DNA of 64,000 nucleotides from Leptospira saintgironsiae (GTDB lineage Bacteria > Spirochaetota > Leptospiria > Leptospirales > Leptospiraceae): assembly GCF_002811765.1 (NCBI RefSeq), contig NZ_NPDR01000005.1, positions 124,001 through 188,000 of the forward strand, read 5' to 3'. The position numbers and the translations under genes were made by a program. Positions 32,904 to 42,843 of the stretch are shown piece by piece. Under the pieces are notes generated by a model. That model searched no databases, had not been told where the DNA came from, and saw only the letters and a list, made by a program, of their open reading frames with translations. The stretch's first letter is position 1; each line of letters opens with the position of its first letter.

Positions 32904-33944
32904 ATGTCATTAAAGGATGTGTCTTTAGGAAGAGAATCTGTCGAAACTTACTCCGATTCAATTCTCGTTCCGCCTTCTGCGGCAAAAGGGACTTTTCAAG
33001 ATCGAGATATTCTACTCGCGATAAAGGCATTATCTGATGAAACCCGAATTCGGGTTCTTCGGATACTCTCTGTTGCTCCTCTCAATGTTCAGGAGATAAC
33101 AGAAGTTTTAGACATGGGCCAATCCAGAATCTCTAGGCACTTAAAGATCCTCGCAGATGCCGGATTCCTGACATTTCAACGCGAAGGTTCTTGGGTATAT
33201 TATAGCCCTAAGGTCTCGAACGACGATTCGCAGGATTTTTCTGCCAGGTTTCATACGCTTCTTTTGGATTTTGAAGAGAGCCTTCCATATTCAGAACAAG
33301 ATTTAGTTAAGACTAAAGATATCCTTAAACAGAGAGATCTGAAAAGGTCAAAATATTTCGATGATGTAGCCCAGAATTGGGAAAGCATTCAAAGCGATGT
33401 TCTGGATCCGGTATTATATCGTAATAAGATTCTAGACTTACTTCCAGAACATTCTCGTCGGATCTTAGACCTTGGATGTGGTCCTGGTGGCTTAATTCCT
33501 TACTTGTTGATGAAGAGTCAGGAAGTTATTGGGATCGATTCTTCTGAAAAGATGATTAAAGAGGCAAAGAGTTCCTTTTTAAATAATTCCCAAGTACATT
33601 TGCTCACGTCCGAGATTGAAACTTTGCCTGAAGATCTAGTTCAGTCTGCAGATTCTGTCGTAGCTTCGATGGTCTTACACCACCTTTCTAACCCACCTCA
33701 GGCTATGAAAGAAATTCATAAAGTACTAAAGGACGATGGCGTTTTCATCATCGTAGATCTAAAAAAACACAATCAAGAAATCATGCGTGATAATTTCGCT
33801 GACTTATGGCTCGGATTCGAGTCGGAACTTCTCACAGATTGGTTGAACCACACCGGCTTTAGCCTTGAATCTATCGAAGAAGTGGAATCTCAGAAATACT
33901 TCAAAGTATTAATAATTAAAGCTAAGAAAAGAGGAGGACTTTAA
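32904..33944 (+). CDS. sahR: ArsR-family regulator fused to a SAM-binding methyltransferase domain (SahR-like)
   Basis: I prefer the ATG at 32904 (346 residues) with GAAGG just upstream; the frame also opens at a TTG at 32877 inside the operator. The winged-helix ArsR domain (about 38-100) has [16 protein letters not shown] and [16 protein letters not shown]. The second half (about 175-340) is a class I methyltransferase fold with [10 protein letters not shown] (about 187-196). SahR proteins with this fusion are known in Proteobacteria to sense S-adenosylhomocysteine and repress methionine-cycle genes. Here the stop codon shares a base with the ahcY start, which supports the same role. Naming rests on architecture and context. 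Confidence 0.82.
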   Translation: MSLKDVSLGRESVETYSDSILVPPSAAKGTFQDRDILLAIKALSDETRIRVLRILSVAPLNVQEITEVLDMGQSRISRHLKILADAGFLTFQREGSWVYYSPKVSNDDSQDFSARFHTLLLDFEESLPYSEQDLVKTKDILKQRDLKRSKYFDDVAQNWESIQSDVLDPVLYRNKILDLLPEHSRRILDLGCGPGGLIPYLLMKSQEVIGIDSSEKMIKEAKSSFLNNSQVHLLTSEIETLPEDLVQSADSVVASMVLHHLSNPPQAMKEIHKVLKDDGVFIIVDLKKHNQEIMRDNFADLWLGFESELLTDWLNHTGFSLESIEEVESQKYFKVLIIKAKKRGGL

Positions 33945-35257
33945 TGTCCGCTACAATACAAGAAAAAGGTTTAAAATATAAGGTTAAAGACATTTCTCTC
34001 GCGGACTGGGGTCGCGAAGAAATCATTCTGGCTGAAAAAGAAATGCCAGGTCTGATGTCCTTACGCAAAGAATATAAGGGGAAACAACCTCTGAAAGGCG
34101 CGCGTATCGCGGGTTCCCTTCACATGACTATCCAAACTGCAGTTCTGATCGAAACTCTGACTGAGCTTGGAGCAGAAGTTCGTTGGTCTTCTTGTAATAT
34201 CTTCTCCACTCAAGATCATGCGGCAGCTGCTATCGCAAAAACCGGAGTTCCTGTGTTCGCTTGGAAAGGTGAAACGGAAGAAGAATACTGGTGGTGTGTA
34301 GAGCAGACTATCTTCTTCGATGGAGGAAAAGGGCCGAATATGATCTTGGACGACGGTGGTGATCTTACCATGTATGTTCATGAGAAATATCCTCAACTTC
34401 TCGCTGAGATCAAAGGAGTTTCTGAAGAAACTACTACAGGAGTAAAAGGTCTCGAAAAACTCCTCAAAAAAGGTGAATTGAAACTTCCTGCGATCAACGT
34501 AAACGATTCTGTTACTAAGTCCAAATTCGACAACTTATACGGTTGTAGAGAATCCTTGGCAGACGGTATCAAACGTGCAACTGACGTTATGCTTGCTGGA
34601 AAAGTAGCTCTCGTTTGCGGATACGGAGACGTTGGAAAAGGTTCTGCTGCTTCTTTACGCAATTTTGGCGCTAGAGTGATCGTTACTGAGATCGATCCTA
34701 TCTGTGCTCTTCAGGCAGTAATGGAAGGATACCAAGTTCTAAGAGTAGAAGATGCGATTGAATTCGTGGATCTTGTAGTAACTGCGACCGGAAACGACGA
34801 CATTATTTCCCTTGAACACATGAAAGCAATGAAAGACGGCGCGATTCTTTGCAATATCGGACACTTCGACACTGAGATCCAAATGTCCAGATTGAACGCA
34901 GAGAAAGGTGTAGTGAAGAAGGAAATTAAACCTCAGGTAGACAAATATACTTTCGAGAATGGTAGATCAATTATCGTTCTTGCAGAGGGTCGTTTAGTGA
35001 ACCTTGGTTGTGCAACTGGCCACCCATCTTTCGTAATGTCCTGTTCTTTCACGAACCAAGTATTGGCTCAGATCGAACTTTGGAACAATAAGTACGAAAT
35101 CGGTGTCTATAGATTACCTAAACAATTAGATGAGAAAGTTGCAGCGTTACATTTGGAGCAATTAGGAGTTCGCCTAACCACATTAAACGCTAAACAAGCT
35201 GAGTATATCGGAGTACCGGTAGAAGGTCCGTATAAACCGGAACACTACCGCTATTAA
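33944..35257 (+). CDS. ahcY: Adenosylhomocysteinase (S-adenosylhomocysteine hydrolase)
   Basis: The 437-residue enzyme hydrolyses S-adenosylhomocysteine to homocysteine and adenosine, using bound NAD. Visible signatures are [15 protein letters not shown] (about 85-99) and [16 protein letters not shown] (about 222-237, the NAD-binding Rossmann motif). The C-terminus ends in KPEHYRY, the conserved lysine-tyrosine tail that completes the neighbouring active site. The start overlaps the upstream regulator stop by one base. It supplies homocysteine to MetH encoded two genes downstream. Confidence 0.97.
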   Translation: MSATIQEKGLKYKVKDISLADWGREEIILAEKEMPGLMSLRKEYKGKQPLKGARIAGSLHMTIQTAVLIETLTELGAEVRWSSCNIFSTQDHAAAAIAKTGVPVFAWKGETEEEYWWCVEQTIFFDGGKGPNMILDDGGDLTMYVHEKYPQLLAEIKGVSEETTTGVKGLEKLLKKGELKLPAINVNDSVTKSKFDNLYGCRESLADGIKRATDVMLAGKVALVCGYGDVGKGSAASLRNFGARVIVTEIDPICALQAVMEGYQVLRVEDAIEFVDLVVTATGNDDIISLEHMKAMKDGAILCNIGHFDTEIQMSRLNAEKGVVKKEIKPQVDKYTFENGRSIIVLAEGRLVNLGCATGHPSFVMSCSFTNQVLAQIELWNNKYEIGVYRLPKQLDEKVAALHLEQLGVRLTTLNAKQAEYIGVPVEGPYKPEHYRY

Positions 35258-35274
35258 TTGATAAAGGAGAGGCC

Positions 35275-35574
35275 GTGGCATACGTAGTAACTGAACCCTG
35301 CGTTGGGTGTAAAATTACTTACTGTGCTGCTGCTTGTCCTGTAGAAGCTTTCCGAGAAGGAAACGATTACTTAGTCATAGATCCGGATATTTGCATCAAT
35401 TGTAATGATTGTTTGAGAGAATGTCCGGTGAATGCCATTTTCCCGGAGGATGAGGTGCCGGTGATATGGAAAGATTGGATCGTTTTGAACAAAAAAGAAT
35501 CGAGAATGTTACCGATGATCAACGATCTTAAAAAACCTCTTTTAGATAAACACTGCAATATTAAAGAATTATGA
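35275..35574 (+). CDS. 7Fe-type (FdxA-like) ferredoxin
   Basis: The 99-residue protein starts at GTG with AAAGGAGAGG just upstream. The first cluster region reads [14 protein letters not shown], the C-x2-C-x4-C-x3-CP pattern of FdxA-type [3Fe-4S]/[4Fe-4S] ferredoxins. The second is [12 protein letters not shown], a classical C-x2-C-x2-C-x3-CP site. An acidic EDEVP stretch and a C-terminal extension of about 30 residues follow. It sits between ahcY and metH and overlaps the metH start by 4 bp. It may be an electron donor for reductive reactivation of cob(II)alamin in MetH, since no flavodoxin is nearby; that is inference. Confidence 0.9.
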   Translation: MAYVVTEPCVGCKITYCAAACPVEAFREGNDYLVIDPDICINCNDCLRECPVNAIFPEDEVPVIWKDWIVLNKKESRMLPMINDLKKPLLDKHCNIKEL

Positions 35575-38500
35575 AACATAAATTTCCCACATATACAAAT
35601 CCCAAAGCACAAGAGCTTTTGAAATTATTAGAAGAGCGGATACTTGTTCTTGATGGAGCAATGGGAACCATGATCCAGAGGTATAGTCTGGGAGAAGAAG
35701 ACTTCCGAGATGAAAGACTCAAAGATCATCCTTCTGCACTAAAGGGAAATAACGATCTACTTGTGATCACTAAACCTGAAGTGATCGAAGAAATACATTA
35801 TAAGTTTTTGGAAGCGGGGGCGAATATATTAGAAACGAATACATTCAGCTCCAATAGAATTTCTCAAGCAGATTATAATGCAGAAGCCTACGTAGATGAA
35901 TTAAACAGAAAAGCAGTTAAGGTTGCTCGTGCTGCAATGGAAAGGTTCGCCAAAACCCATCCTGACCAACCATTATTCCTTGCTGGATCTATAGGACCTA
36001 CAACCAGAACAGCTTCTCTTTCTCCGGATGTGAATAACCCTGCATTCCGTGCGGTAACCTTCGACGAATTGGTAGAAACATTTTACGAGCAAGTGAGAGC
36101 GCTTGTGGAAGAGGGAGTCGATATTCTTCTTTCCGAAACAAACATCGATACCTTAAATCTAAAAGCGATTATTGTAGCTATTGAAAATGTATTCAAAGAT
36201 TTGAATGTAAGAATTCCCGTGTCTCTTTCTGTTACGATCACTGACGCTTCGGGAAGAACTTTGTCAGGACAAACAATCGAGGCATTCTATAATTCCATCT
36301 ATCATGCAAATCCTCTCTCTGTAGGGATTAATTGTGCCTTGGGCGCAGGGGAGATGAGACCTTATATAGAAGAATTGTCCAGGATCTCAGGTTGTTATAT
36401 TAGTTGTTATCCGAATGCAGGTTTGCCTAACGCATTTGGAGGCTATGACCAAACTCCTGAAGAATTTGGAAACTTCTTGGACGATTTTTCCAATCAAGGT
36501 TGGTTGAATATTGCAGGAGGATGTTGTGGAACTACTCCTGCTCATATTAAAGAAGGTGCTAAAGCCGTCCAAGGTAAAAAGCCTAGGATCATACCGGAGA
36601 TAGAAGGAAAAACCAGATTATCCGGATTAGAACCTTTGAATATAGATGAAACAACCGGTTTCGTCTTAATAGGAGAAAGAACTAACGTAACAGGTTCTCC
36701 TAAATTCAAAAAACTGATCTTAGAAGGAAACTTTGAAGAAGCAGTGTCAGTTGCTTTACAACAGGTAGAAGCAGGCGCAAACGTTATCGATATAAACTTC
36801 GACGAGGCACTTTTAGATGGAGAAGCCTCGATGAAAGAGTTCTTAAACTTGATCGCAGTTGAACCTGATATCGCGAAAGTTCCTTTTATGGTGGACAGTT
36901 CCAAATGGTCCGTTTTGGAAACTGGATTAAAATGTATCCAAGGAAAACCGATCGTAAACTCCATCTCCTTAAAAGAAGGAGAAGAGAAGTTTTTACAACA
37001 GGCAAAAACAGTTAAGATGTACGGTGCTTCCGTCATTGTAATGGCTTTCGATGAGCAAGGCCAAGCTGCTACTAAAGACGATAAGGTCCGAATTTGTAAA
37101 CGAGCTTATGATCTATTAGTGGAAAAGGCGGACTTCTCTCCGTTTGATATCATCTTTGATCCGAACATTCTCACTGTCGGAACTGGAATAGATGAACATA
37201 ATAACTATGCAGTCGATTTTATAGAAGCGATCAAAGAGATCAAAGTTGTTTGCCCAGGTGCAAAGATCAGCGGCGGTTTAAGTAATATCTCCTTCTCTTT
37301 CCGCGGAAATAACCCAGTAAGAGAAGCAATGCACTCCGCATTTTTATTCTATGCGATCAAGGCCGGAATGGATATGGCGATCGTAAATGCAGGTATGCTT
37401 GCAGTTTATGAAGAAATTCCTAAAGATCTTTTAGAAAGAGTAGAGGACGTTCTCCTGAATAGAAGACCGGATGCTACCGAAAGATTAATCGATTTTGCTG
37501 AATCAGTTAAGTCCGGTGAGAAGGCTGAGAAAAAAGAAGAAGCCTGGAGAGAAGGGACAGTAGAGCAAAGATTAGAATATTCTTTAGTAAAAGGAATTGT
37601 GGAATATATAGACCAAGATACGGAAGAAGCAAGGCTTAAATATGACCGACCTCTTCAGGTGATCGAAGGTCCTTTAATGGACGGAATGAGAGTTGTGGGC
37701 GATCTGTTTGGATCCGGAAAAATGTTCCTTCCTCAAGTTGTCAAAAGTGCAAGGGTGATGAAAAAATCAGTATCTTATCTTCTCCCTTTCATGGAAGAAG
37801 ATAACAACAAAGATGCTCAGGCTTCCACAAAACAAAAATTCCTAATAGCCACAGTGAAAGGTGACGTTCATGATATCGGTAAAAATATCGTGGCCGTTGT
37901 GCTTGCTTGTAATAATTATGAAGTGATTGACCTTGGGGTGATGGTCCCTTGTGAGAAAATTCTGGAAGAAGCAAGAAAAGAGAAAGTAGATATCATTGGA
38001 TTGTCTGGTCTCATTACTCCTTCACTAGATGAGATGGTTCATGTCGCTTCTGAAATGAAAAGGACAGGTTTCGATATTCCTTTATTGATTGGAGGAGCTA
38101 CTACAAGTTCGGCTCATACTTCCGTAAAAATTTCTGAAAAATATGACCAACCAGTGGTCCACGTAATTGATGCTTCCAGAGTTGTGAACGTTGTCGCAAA
38201 ACTTTTGAGTCCTTCTTTGAAACCAGATTATATAAAACAGATTAAAGAAGAACAAAAGATCCAAAGGGAAATTTATTTTAATACTAGAAGCGATCGTAAA
38301 CTTGTTTCTATTGAAGATGCCAGAGAAAATAAATACGTTACCGATTGGAATGTGACTAAGGTAGCTAAACCGAATTTTGTAGGAGTTCGAGTTTTTGATA
38401 ACGAGATCTCTTTGGAAGAATTGGTTCCTTATATTGACTGGTCTCCATTCTTCCAAGCTTGGGAATTAAAAGGACGTTATCCTTCTATTCTTGAAAGTGA

Positions 38501-39308
38501 AACTTACGGTAAACAAGCCAAAGAATTATTCAAAGACGCTCAAAAATTATTAGAAGATATCATTTCTAATAAAAGATATACAACCCGAGGGGTGATCGGC
38601 GTCTTCCCCGCAAATAGTGTAGGCGACGATATTGAAGTTTACGAGGATGAAACGAGAACAAATATTAAAACTGTTTTCCATACTCTTCGCCAGCAGATCA
38701 GCAAAGAAGAAAAAGATGAACCTAATTATTGTTTGGCGGACTATATAGCTCCTAAAGAAAGCGGAGTCGCGGATTATATCGGCGGTTTTGCAGTTACTGC
38801 TGGTCATGGAGTAGAGGCGTTTGCTTCTATCTTTGACTCTAACCTGGACGACTATAATTCCATCATGGCAAAGGCCTTGGGCGATCGTTTTGCAGAAGCT
38901 TTTGCCGAATATATGCACCTTAAGATCCGAAAAGAGATTTGGGGTTACGTTGCCGATGAAAATCTTTCTACCGAAGAATTGATCCGGGAACGTTATCAGG
39001 GGATTCGTCCTGCTGCGGGTTACCCTGCAAGTCCTGACCATACTGAAAAGAGAACCTTATTCGATCTATTGGAAGTGGAGAAGAATACAGGGATCACTCT
39101 CACGGAACATTTTGCAATGATGCCAGCGAGTTCAGTAAGTGGTTTATATTTTGCTCATCCGGATGCTAAATATTTCGCAGTGGCGAAGATCAATAAGGAC
39201 CAAATCCAGGAGTATGCAAATAGGAAAGGAATGACCGTTTCCGAAGTAGAAAAATGGCTTTCCCCGAATTTAGCTTATGACCCCCAAGAGGCGGTTTCCA
39301 GAGTCTAA
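35571..39308 (+). CDS. metH: Cobalamin-dependent methionine synthase, full length
   Basis: The 1245-residue enzyme has all four modules: homocysteine-binding domain (about 15-340) with the zinc cysteines in [11 protein letters not shown] (about 318-328), methyltetrahydrofolate domain (about 365-620), cap and B12-binding domain (about 660-890) with the cobalt ligand in [10 protein letters not shown] (about 764-773), and the C-terminal SAM-dependent reactivation domain (about 920-1235) with [15 protein letters not shown]. It transfers methyl from methyltetrahydrofolate to homocysteine. It is the fourth gene of the operon and is coupled to the ferredoxin gene by an ATGA overlap. The intact reactivation domain implies a need for a reductant and SAM. 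Confidence 0.97.
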   Translation: MKHKFPTYTNPKAQELLKLLEERILVLDGAMGTMIQRYSLGEEDFRDERLKDHPSALKGNNDLLVITKPEVIEEIHYKFLEAGANILETNTFSSNRISQADYNAEAYVDELNRKAVKVARAAMERFAKTHPDQPLFLAGSIGPTTRTASLSPDVNNPAFRAVTFDELVETFYEQVRALVEEGVDILLSETNIDTLNLKAIIVAIENVFKDLNVRIPVSLSVTITDASGRTLSGQTIEAFYNSIYHANPLSVGINCALGAGEMRPYIEELSRISGCYISCYPNAGLPNAFGGYDQTPEEFGNFLDDFSNQGWLNIAGGCCGTTPAHIKEGAKAVQGKKPRIIPEIEGKTRLSGLEPLNIDETTGFVLIGERTNVTGSPKFKKLILEGNFEEAVSVALQQVEAGANVIDINFDEALLDGEASMKEFLNLIAVEPDIAKVPFMVDSSKWSVLETGLKCIQGKPIVNSISLKEGEEKFLQQAKTVKMYGASVIVMAFDEQGQAATKDDKVRICKRAYDLLVEKADFSPFDIIFDPNILTVGTGIDEHNNYAVDFIEAIKEIKVVCPGAKISGGLSNISFSFRGNNPVREAMHSAFLFYAIKAGMDMAIVNAGMLAVYEEIPKDLLERVEDVLLNRRPDATERLIDFAESVKSGEKAEKKEEAWREGTVEQRLEYSLVKGIVEYIDQDTEEARLKYDRPLQVIEGPLMDGMRVVGDLFGSGKMFLPQVVKSARVMKKSVSYLLPFMEEDNNKDAQASTKQKFLIATVKGDVHDIGKNIVAVVLACNNYEVIDLGVMVPCEKILEEARKEKVDIIGLSGLITPSLDEMVHVASEMKRTGFDIPLLIGGATTSSAHTSVKISEKYDQPVVHVIDASRVVNVVAKLLSPSLKPDYIKQIKEEQKIQREIYFNTRSDRKLVSIEDARENKYVTDWNVTKVAKPNFVGVRVFDNEISLEELVPYIDWSPFFQAWELKGRYPSILESETYGKQAKELFKDAQKLLEDIISNKRYTTRGVIGVFPANSVGDDIEVYEDETRTNIKTVFHTLRQQISKEEKDEPNYCLADYIAPKESGVADYIGGFAVTAGHGVEAFASIFDSNLDDYNSIMAKALGDRFAEAFAEYMHLKIRKEIWGYVADENLSTEELIRERYQGIRPAAGYPASPDHTEKRTLFDLLEVEKNTGITLTEHFAMMPASSVSGLYFAHPDAKYFAVAKINKDQIQEYANRKGMTVSEVEKWLSPNLAYDPQEAVSRV

Positions 39309-39314
39309 TCTTTG

Positions 39315-39629
39315 ATGAAACGATTTGTCGAAGTTACTACGAATCCGGTTCATTCTGAATACCAGGATGAATCGGAGCCTGGAACAGAGTTTCCATTCCA
39401 TCCTTGGTTGGCATCTAAGATTAGGGAGAAGCTGGGAAGGGAAGACCTACGCTTAAGGTTGAGCGAGATCAGCTGTGAAGAAGTCGCCTGTCCTGTAATG
39501 GAAACTAGAATCGAGGTCGTAGATACTACATCCGGTAAAACTACGACATTATTGAGATTTGGCAGAAAGAAAGAACAAATTAACAAACTGGATCTGCAGC
39601 TCTCCTTTCAGAAAATGCAAATTCTGTAG
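39315..39629 (+). CDS. Small conserved protein with a Cys-rich CEEVACPVMET motif
   Basis: I prefer the ATG at 39315 (104 residues), 6 bp after the metH stop. The core SEISCEEVACPVMETRIEV resembles a widespread uncharacterised bacterial family whose members carry a C..xxCP..ET signature and are often found near CobW-type GTPases or metal/cobalamin genes, as I recall. The C-terminus is basic (FGRKKEQINK). Being last in the methionine operon it could help cofactor or metal handling, but no function is established. Dispersed-motif copies sit at its start (39327-39340) and next to its stop (39625-39638). Confidence 0.65.
   Translation: MKRFVEVTTNPVHSEYQDESEPGTEFPFHPWLASKIREKLGREDLRLRLSEISCEEVACPVMETRIEVVDTTSGKTTTLLRFGRKKEQINKLDLQLSFQKMQIL
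39327..39340 (-). repeat. Dispersed motif copy 7 (GTAGTAACTTCGAC, minus orientation)
   Basis: Exact 14-mer on the minus strand within codons 5-9 of the small gene after metH. It is inverted relative to copy 8 about 285 bp away. Confidence 0.65.
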
Positions 39630-39638
39630 TATCTTCGA
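39625..39638 (+). repeat. Dispersed motif copy 8 (GTAGTATCTTCGAC)
   Basis: Consensus copy with T at variable position 7, spanning the stop codon of the small gene and the 10-bp gap to the convergent gene. Confidence 0.65.
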
Positions 39639-39639
39639 C

Positions 39640-40263
39640 TCAATTCAAAACAAATCCAGAAATTACCTTCTCAAAGTTTGCTTTCTCTTTCTCGAACTGA
39701 CTTTCTAAGGTGAAAGTAGAGAATTGAACGGAACCGAAATTCCCACTAGCTAAAAAAGAATAAAAAATAAATCTAAGGCCTTTGATCTGAGCTGTATAGG
39801 TTACGATCTTCCCCACGACTCCGTTAACGGAACAATCTTCAATATTAACGATCCTTGCCTCCGGATCTGTTTTAATTACATTCAATAAAACTAATTCAGG
39901 AAATGAATCTATAGGGATTTCTAAACCTTCGTAGATTACCATTGCGTTTCCGGTTCTTGCTTGGTTTACAAAATGGAATTCTGCGAACTCGTGACTTTCA
40001 GTTATGTTAGTCCATAAAGTTGGATTATAAAAAACGGAATATAATCCTGATTTACTTTTGAGAAGGTTTGTTTGGTCGGTTCCTTTTAGGATAAGTCTGG
40101 CCGAGTTTAATTTTTTAGAAGGATCCGGTTTAGGTTCAGGTGAGTACTGCCAGGTGAAGTTTTCTTTAAGGACTACCTTCTTTCCTGTTTTGGTATAAAC
40201 TACTTCGTCGGCGAATGTAGCAGTTGCGGCACAGAATAAGATTAGAAACTTGATTTTTTTCAT
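39640..40263 (-). CDS. Exported hypothetical protein
   Basis: The 207-residue precursor has a clear signal peptide (MKKIKFLILFCAATATFA, cleavage before DE). The mature start VVYTKTGKKVVLKENFTWQY resembles the N-terminal motif of DUF3157-type proteins. The rest is a mixed beta domain with no motif I recognise. AGGAGAAGG lies 3 bp before the ATG, a very strong ribosome-binding site. It probably acts in the periplasm. It is convergent with the methionine operon. Confidence 0.78.
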   Translation of the reverse strand: MKKIKFLILFCAATATFADEVVYTKTGKKVVLKENFTWQYSPEPKPDPSKKLNSARLILKGTDQTNLLKSKSGLYSVFYNPTLWTNITESHEFAEFHFVNQARTGNAMVIYEGLEIPIDSFPELVLLNVIKTDPEARIVNIEDCSVNGVVGKIVTYTAQIKGLRFIFYSFLASGNFGSVQFSTFTLESQFEKEKANFEKVISGFVLN

Positions 40264-40329
40264 AGGCCTTCTCCTGGCTTTGAAAGATTTAATAAGGACC
40301 GGCGAGATTATATTAGGAAAATGTGATCT

Positions 40330-41382
40330 TTATTTTTGTAAACTAGGGGAACTATCCGAAAATTTGTATTTCACTCCAAGCATACCTTGGATTTCCGGAG
40401 TGAGTAATCCGTCTGTATTTGGGAAAGGTTGATGAAGAGGTAAACGTACTAAACCTTCGAAACTTAAATTTTTTGTGGAGATTGAAAATCCAGGATTTAC
40501 GTAATATTCGTAACCTTGTTGCCATCCTCTGAAAGCTTGAGGAGTATCGATTTGCAAAAGACTTTTATCATTAAATCTTTTTATTCCGGACACTTGTAGG
40601 AAAAAATCCATCTTATTCAAGTTACTTGAATTAGAGATCAACGAGTAACTGATCCCGATGGACGATTTTGCAGATTCAGGGATCGCCAAACCTACGTTAT
40701 TTCCTGCCATTCTCCAGCCTAAATCCATTTGGATCCCAGCTCTTCCGAGCAAATATCCGAAGAGTAAATTTCCAGCTTGGTTGTCTAAACCTCTGGAAAG
40801 ATTGGAACCTAAACCAGGTATAACTGAAGAAGTAGCTCTCACATCTGTCAAACCATCGAACGCCCTTCTTTCAGTATTAGCTCCTACATATGCCTCGGAT
40901 TTATTATCCTTGTTTTGGCCCATGCTCATTGCCATTACAAAAACTTCTTCTCTTCCGAGAGAAGGATACAGAGCAAAAAATTCTCTCTTTTGTAAAAGTA
41001 TTCTAGGCTGGTTTGGTAATTTATTAGGAAGTCCAGGAATAGAATTAAAAGATGCGGATGATGACTCGGTCGGGATATATTCCTGAAACACTTTCATTTC
41101 ATAAGGATATTTGAATGTAAGAGAAGAGAAAAATTGGACCTTATGTTCTTCCTTCTCTACCTCTGCTCCAGAACTTTCCTTTTGGGAAAATAGAGCCTTA
41201 TTTTTGGAAAAGTTGTCGAAAGAATCCCAGAAAAAAGTAGAACTGTTCTCTCCGTATATTACGGACAGGCTCGCTACAAAAGGAAAAATCACCTGTAAGA
41301 GGGAAGGGAAGGCCTTTCTAAAAAACGAGCGCTTACGTTTAGGAAGAGATTTGGAATCATATGTCATCTTCTCGGTTCTCAT
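40330..41382 (-). CDS. Exported protein of unknown function, possible outer-membrane protein
   Basis: The open frame extends to 41649, but the upstream part overlaps the divergent phosphofructokinase gene and is not credible. ATGs at 41382 and 41367 are both possible; I list 41382 (350 residues). The N-terminus has basic residues (KRKRSFFRK) and a hydrophobic stretch (LLQVIFPFVASLSVIYG), suggesting a signal peptide. The C-terminal half alternates aromatic and polar residues with phrases like GYEYYVNPGFSISTKNL and GMLGVKYKF, consistent with beta-strands of a porin-like protein. No family is recognised. It shares the intergenic inverted repeat with the phosphofructokinase gene. Confidence 0.6.
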   Translation of the reverse strand: MRTEKMTYDSKSLPKRKRSFFRKAFPSLLQVIFPFVASLSVIYGENSSTFFWDSFDNFSKNKALFSQKESSGAEVEKEEHKVQFFSSLTFKYPYEMKVFQEYIPTESSSASFNSIPGLPNKLPNQPRILLQKREFFALYPSLGREEVFVMAMSMGQNKDNKSEAYVGANTERRAFDGLTDVRATSSVIPGLGSNLSRGLDNQAGNLLFGYLLGRAGIQMDLGWRMAGNNVGLAIPESAKSSIGISYSLISNSSNLNKMDFFLQVSGIKRFNDKSLLQIDTPQAFRGWQQGYEYYVNPGFSISTKNLSFEGLVRLPLHQPFPNTDGLLTPEIQGMLGVKYKFSDSSPSLQK

Positions 41383-41397
41383 CCTATATTTATTGAT

Positions 41398-41441
41398 ATA
41401 TGACGGAATATTCTTCTTTGCCAATGATAATTCCGTCATAT
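41398..41441. promoter_or_regulatory. 12-bp perfect inverted repeat between divergent genes
   Basis: ATATGACGGAAT (41398-41409) and ATTCCGTCATAT (41430-41441) are exact inverted copies with a 20-bp spacer. Centre-to-centre distance is 32 bp, about three helical turns. Its place between the 41382 (minus) and 41488 (plus) starts suggests a shared operator, or an RNA hairpin in one leader. Confidence 0.6.
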
Positions 41442-41487
41442 TTACCAAAAAATAAGACCTTCTATAATTTACTCGGAATCGGTAAAA

Positions 41488-42783
41488 ATGAACACAAACA
41501 TCAGAAATTTCGGACCTTGCAAAATTGAAAGTCCAGCTGCTTATGAATATTACACTGGAGATGAATCCAAGGTGGTTTTCAAGACAGTATTCGAAACAGA
41601 AGAGAGCTGGAGGGAATATATAGGAGAAGGTGCCGAATTTTTCGAACAAGCTGGTCCCAGAAAGAAGATCTACTTCGACCCAAAAGAAGTGACTGCTGGG
41701 ATCGTGACCTGCGGGGGGCTTTGTCCAGGGATCAATGACGTGATCCGAGGTATTGTAATGGAATTAAATTATAGATACGGGGTAAAACGTATCCTTGGAT
41801 TTCCATACGGCTACCAAGGCCTTGTCAAAAAATTTGATCATAAGCCCATGGAGCTGAATCCGGAAAACGTTGCCCATATAGGAAGGGATGGGGGTACTAT
41901 TCTCGCTTCTTCCAGAGGAAACCAAAACGCTTCTGACATGGTTGATAGGCTTTCTTTATATGGCGTTAAGATGTTATTCTGTATCGGAGGAGATGGCACT
42001 TTAAGAGGAGCAAAGGAAATCGTAAGAGAGATAGACAGAAGAGGAGAAGAGATCTCTGTCATCGGAGTTCCTAAAACGATAGATAACGATATCAATTATG
42101 TGCAAAAAACTTTCGGATTTTCCACAGCCTTCTCTAAAGCAATGGAAGCAGTAGAATGTGCCCATGTGGAAGCAAAAGGTGCACCGAATGGGATTGGAGT
42201 AGTGAAACTAATGGGAAGACATTCCGGTTTTATAGCAGTGAATGCTGCTCTAGCTTCTCAAAACGTAAATTATTGTCTGATCCCTGAAGTGGATTTTGAT
42301 CTGAAAGGGAAAGGTTCCTTCTTAGATGTTTTAAAAAATAGGATCTTAACTAGAGAACATGCAGTAATCATTGTGGCAGAAGGTGCAGGGCAAAAGTTTT
42401 TTGGAAAAACGGAAGAAAGAGATGCATCCGGAAATTTAAAATTAGGCGATATAGGCGTTTATCTCAAAAATTCCATCCAGGACTTCTTCAAAGCGGAGAA
42501 GATAGAAGTGAATGTAAAATATATAGACCCAAGTTATATCATTCGTTCTATTCCTGCAAATCCTGAGGATTCTATTTTCTGCGGATTTTTAGCACAGAAT
42601 GCAGTGCATGCTGCTATGGCAGGTAAGACAGATATAGTGATTGGAATGTGGAATAATGTGTTTACTCATCTTCCGATTGATATCGCTATCCAAGAAAGAA
42701 AAGTGCTTCAACCTACTAAGAGTACTTTGTGGAGAACGTTACTAGCTTCTACAGGACAGCCTGCTCATATGGTGGCAGAATAG
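41488..42783 (+). CDS. 6-phosphofructokinase, group II, probably ATP-dependent
   Basis: The 431-residue enzyme has the PFK core: [14 protein letters not shown] (about 75-88), GGDGTLRGA (about 168-176), PKTIDNDI (about 193-200) and MGRHSGF (about 243-249). The GGDGT glycine at the position equivalent to E. coli Gly104 favours ATP as phosphoryl donor, whereas PPi enzymes carry GGDD. The PKTIDND lysine is typical of the long clade X members, including the ATP-dependent trypanosomatid enzymes. It phosphorylates fructose 6-phosphate in glycolysis. The N-terminal extension of about 70 residues is normal for this group. The donor assignment follows established residue rules. Confidence 0.88.
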   Translation: MNTNIRNFGPCKIESPAAYEYYTGDESKVVFKTVFETEESWREYIGEGAEFFEQAGPRKKIYFDPKEVTAGIVTCGGLCPGINDVIRGIVMELNYRYGVKRILGFPYGYQGLVKKFDHKPMELNPENVAHIGRDGGTILASSRGNQNASDMVDRLSLYGVKMLFCIGGDGTLRGAKEIVREIDRRGEEISVIGVPKTIDNDINYVQKTFGFSTAFSKAMEAVECAHVEAKGAPNGIGVVKLMGRHSGFIAVNAALASQNVNYCLIPEVDFDLKGKGSFLDVLKNRILTREHAVIIVAEGAGQKFFGKTEERDASGNLKLGDIGVYLKNSIQDFFKAEKIEVNVKYIDPSYIIRSIPANPEDSIFCGFLAQNAVHAAMAGKTDIVIGMWNNVFTHLPIDIAIQERKVLQPTKSTLWRTLLASTGQPAHMVAE

Positions 42784-42785
42784 TA

Positions 42786-42839
42786 TTATAATCGGGTAAG
42801 TTCCGAGATCAAATAGATACCAGGTTGATCGGATTATAA
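42786..42839. terminator. Nested inverted repeats between convergent genes, possible bidirectional terminator
   Basis: TTATAATC (42786-42793) pairs with GATTATAA (42832-42839), and inside it GATCAA (42807-42812) pairs with TTGATC (42825-42830). The 60-bp gap separates the ends of two convergent genes. U-tracts are weak, so termination is only likely. Confidence 0.4.
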
Positions 42840-42843
42840 AATC

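Noticed and set aside
34772..35296. GTAGTAACTG sequences in ahcY and the ferredoxin gene
   Set aside because: They lack the CTTCGAC half and encode conserved family residues ([13 protein letters not shown]).
41383..41649. N-terminal extension of the exported-protein frame on the minus strand
   Set aside because: It runs across the intergenic inverted repeat and into the divergent phosphofructokinase gene, and would bury the signal peptide.
41488..42783. PPi-dependent phosphofructokinase
   Set aside because: The donor-site motif is GGDGT, not GGDD, although PKTIDND is shared.
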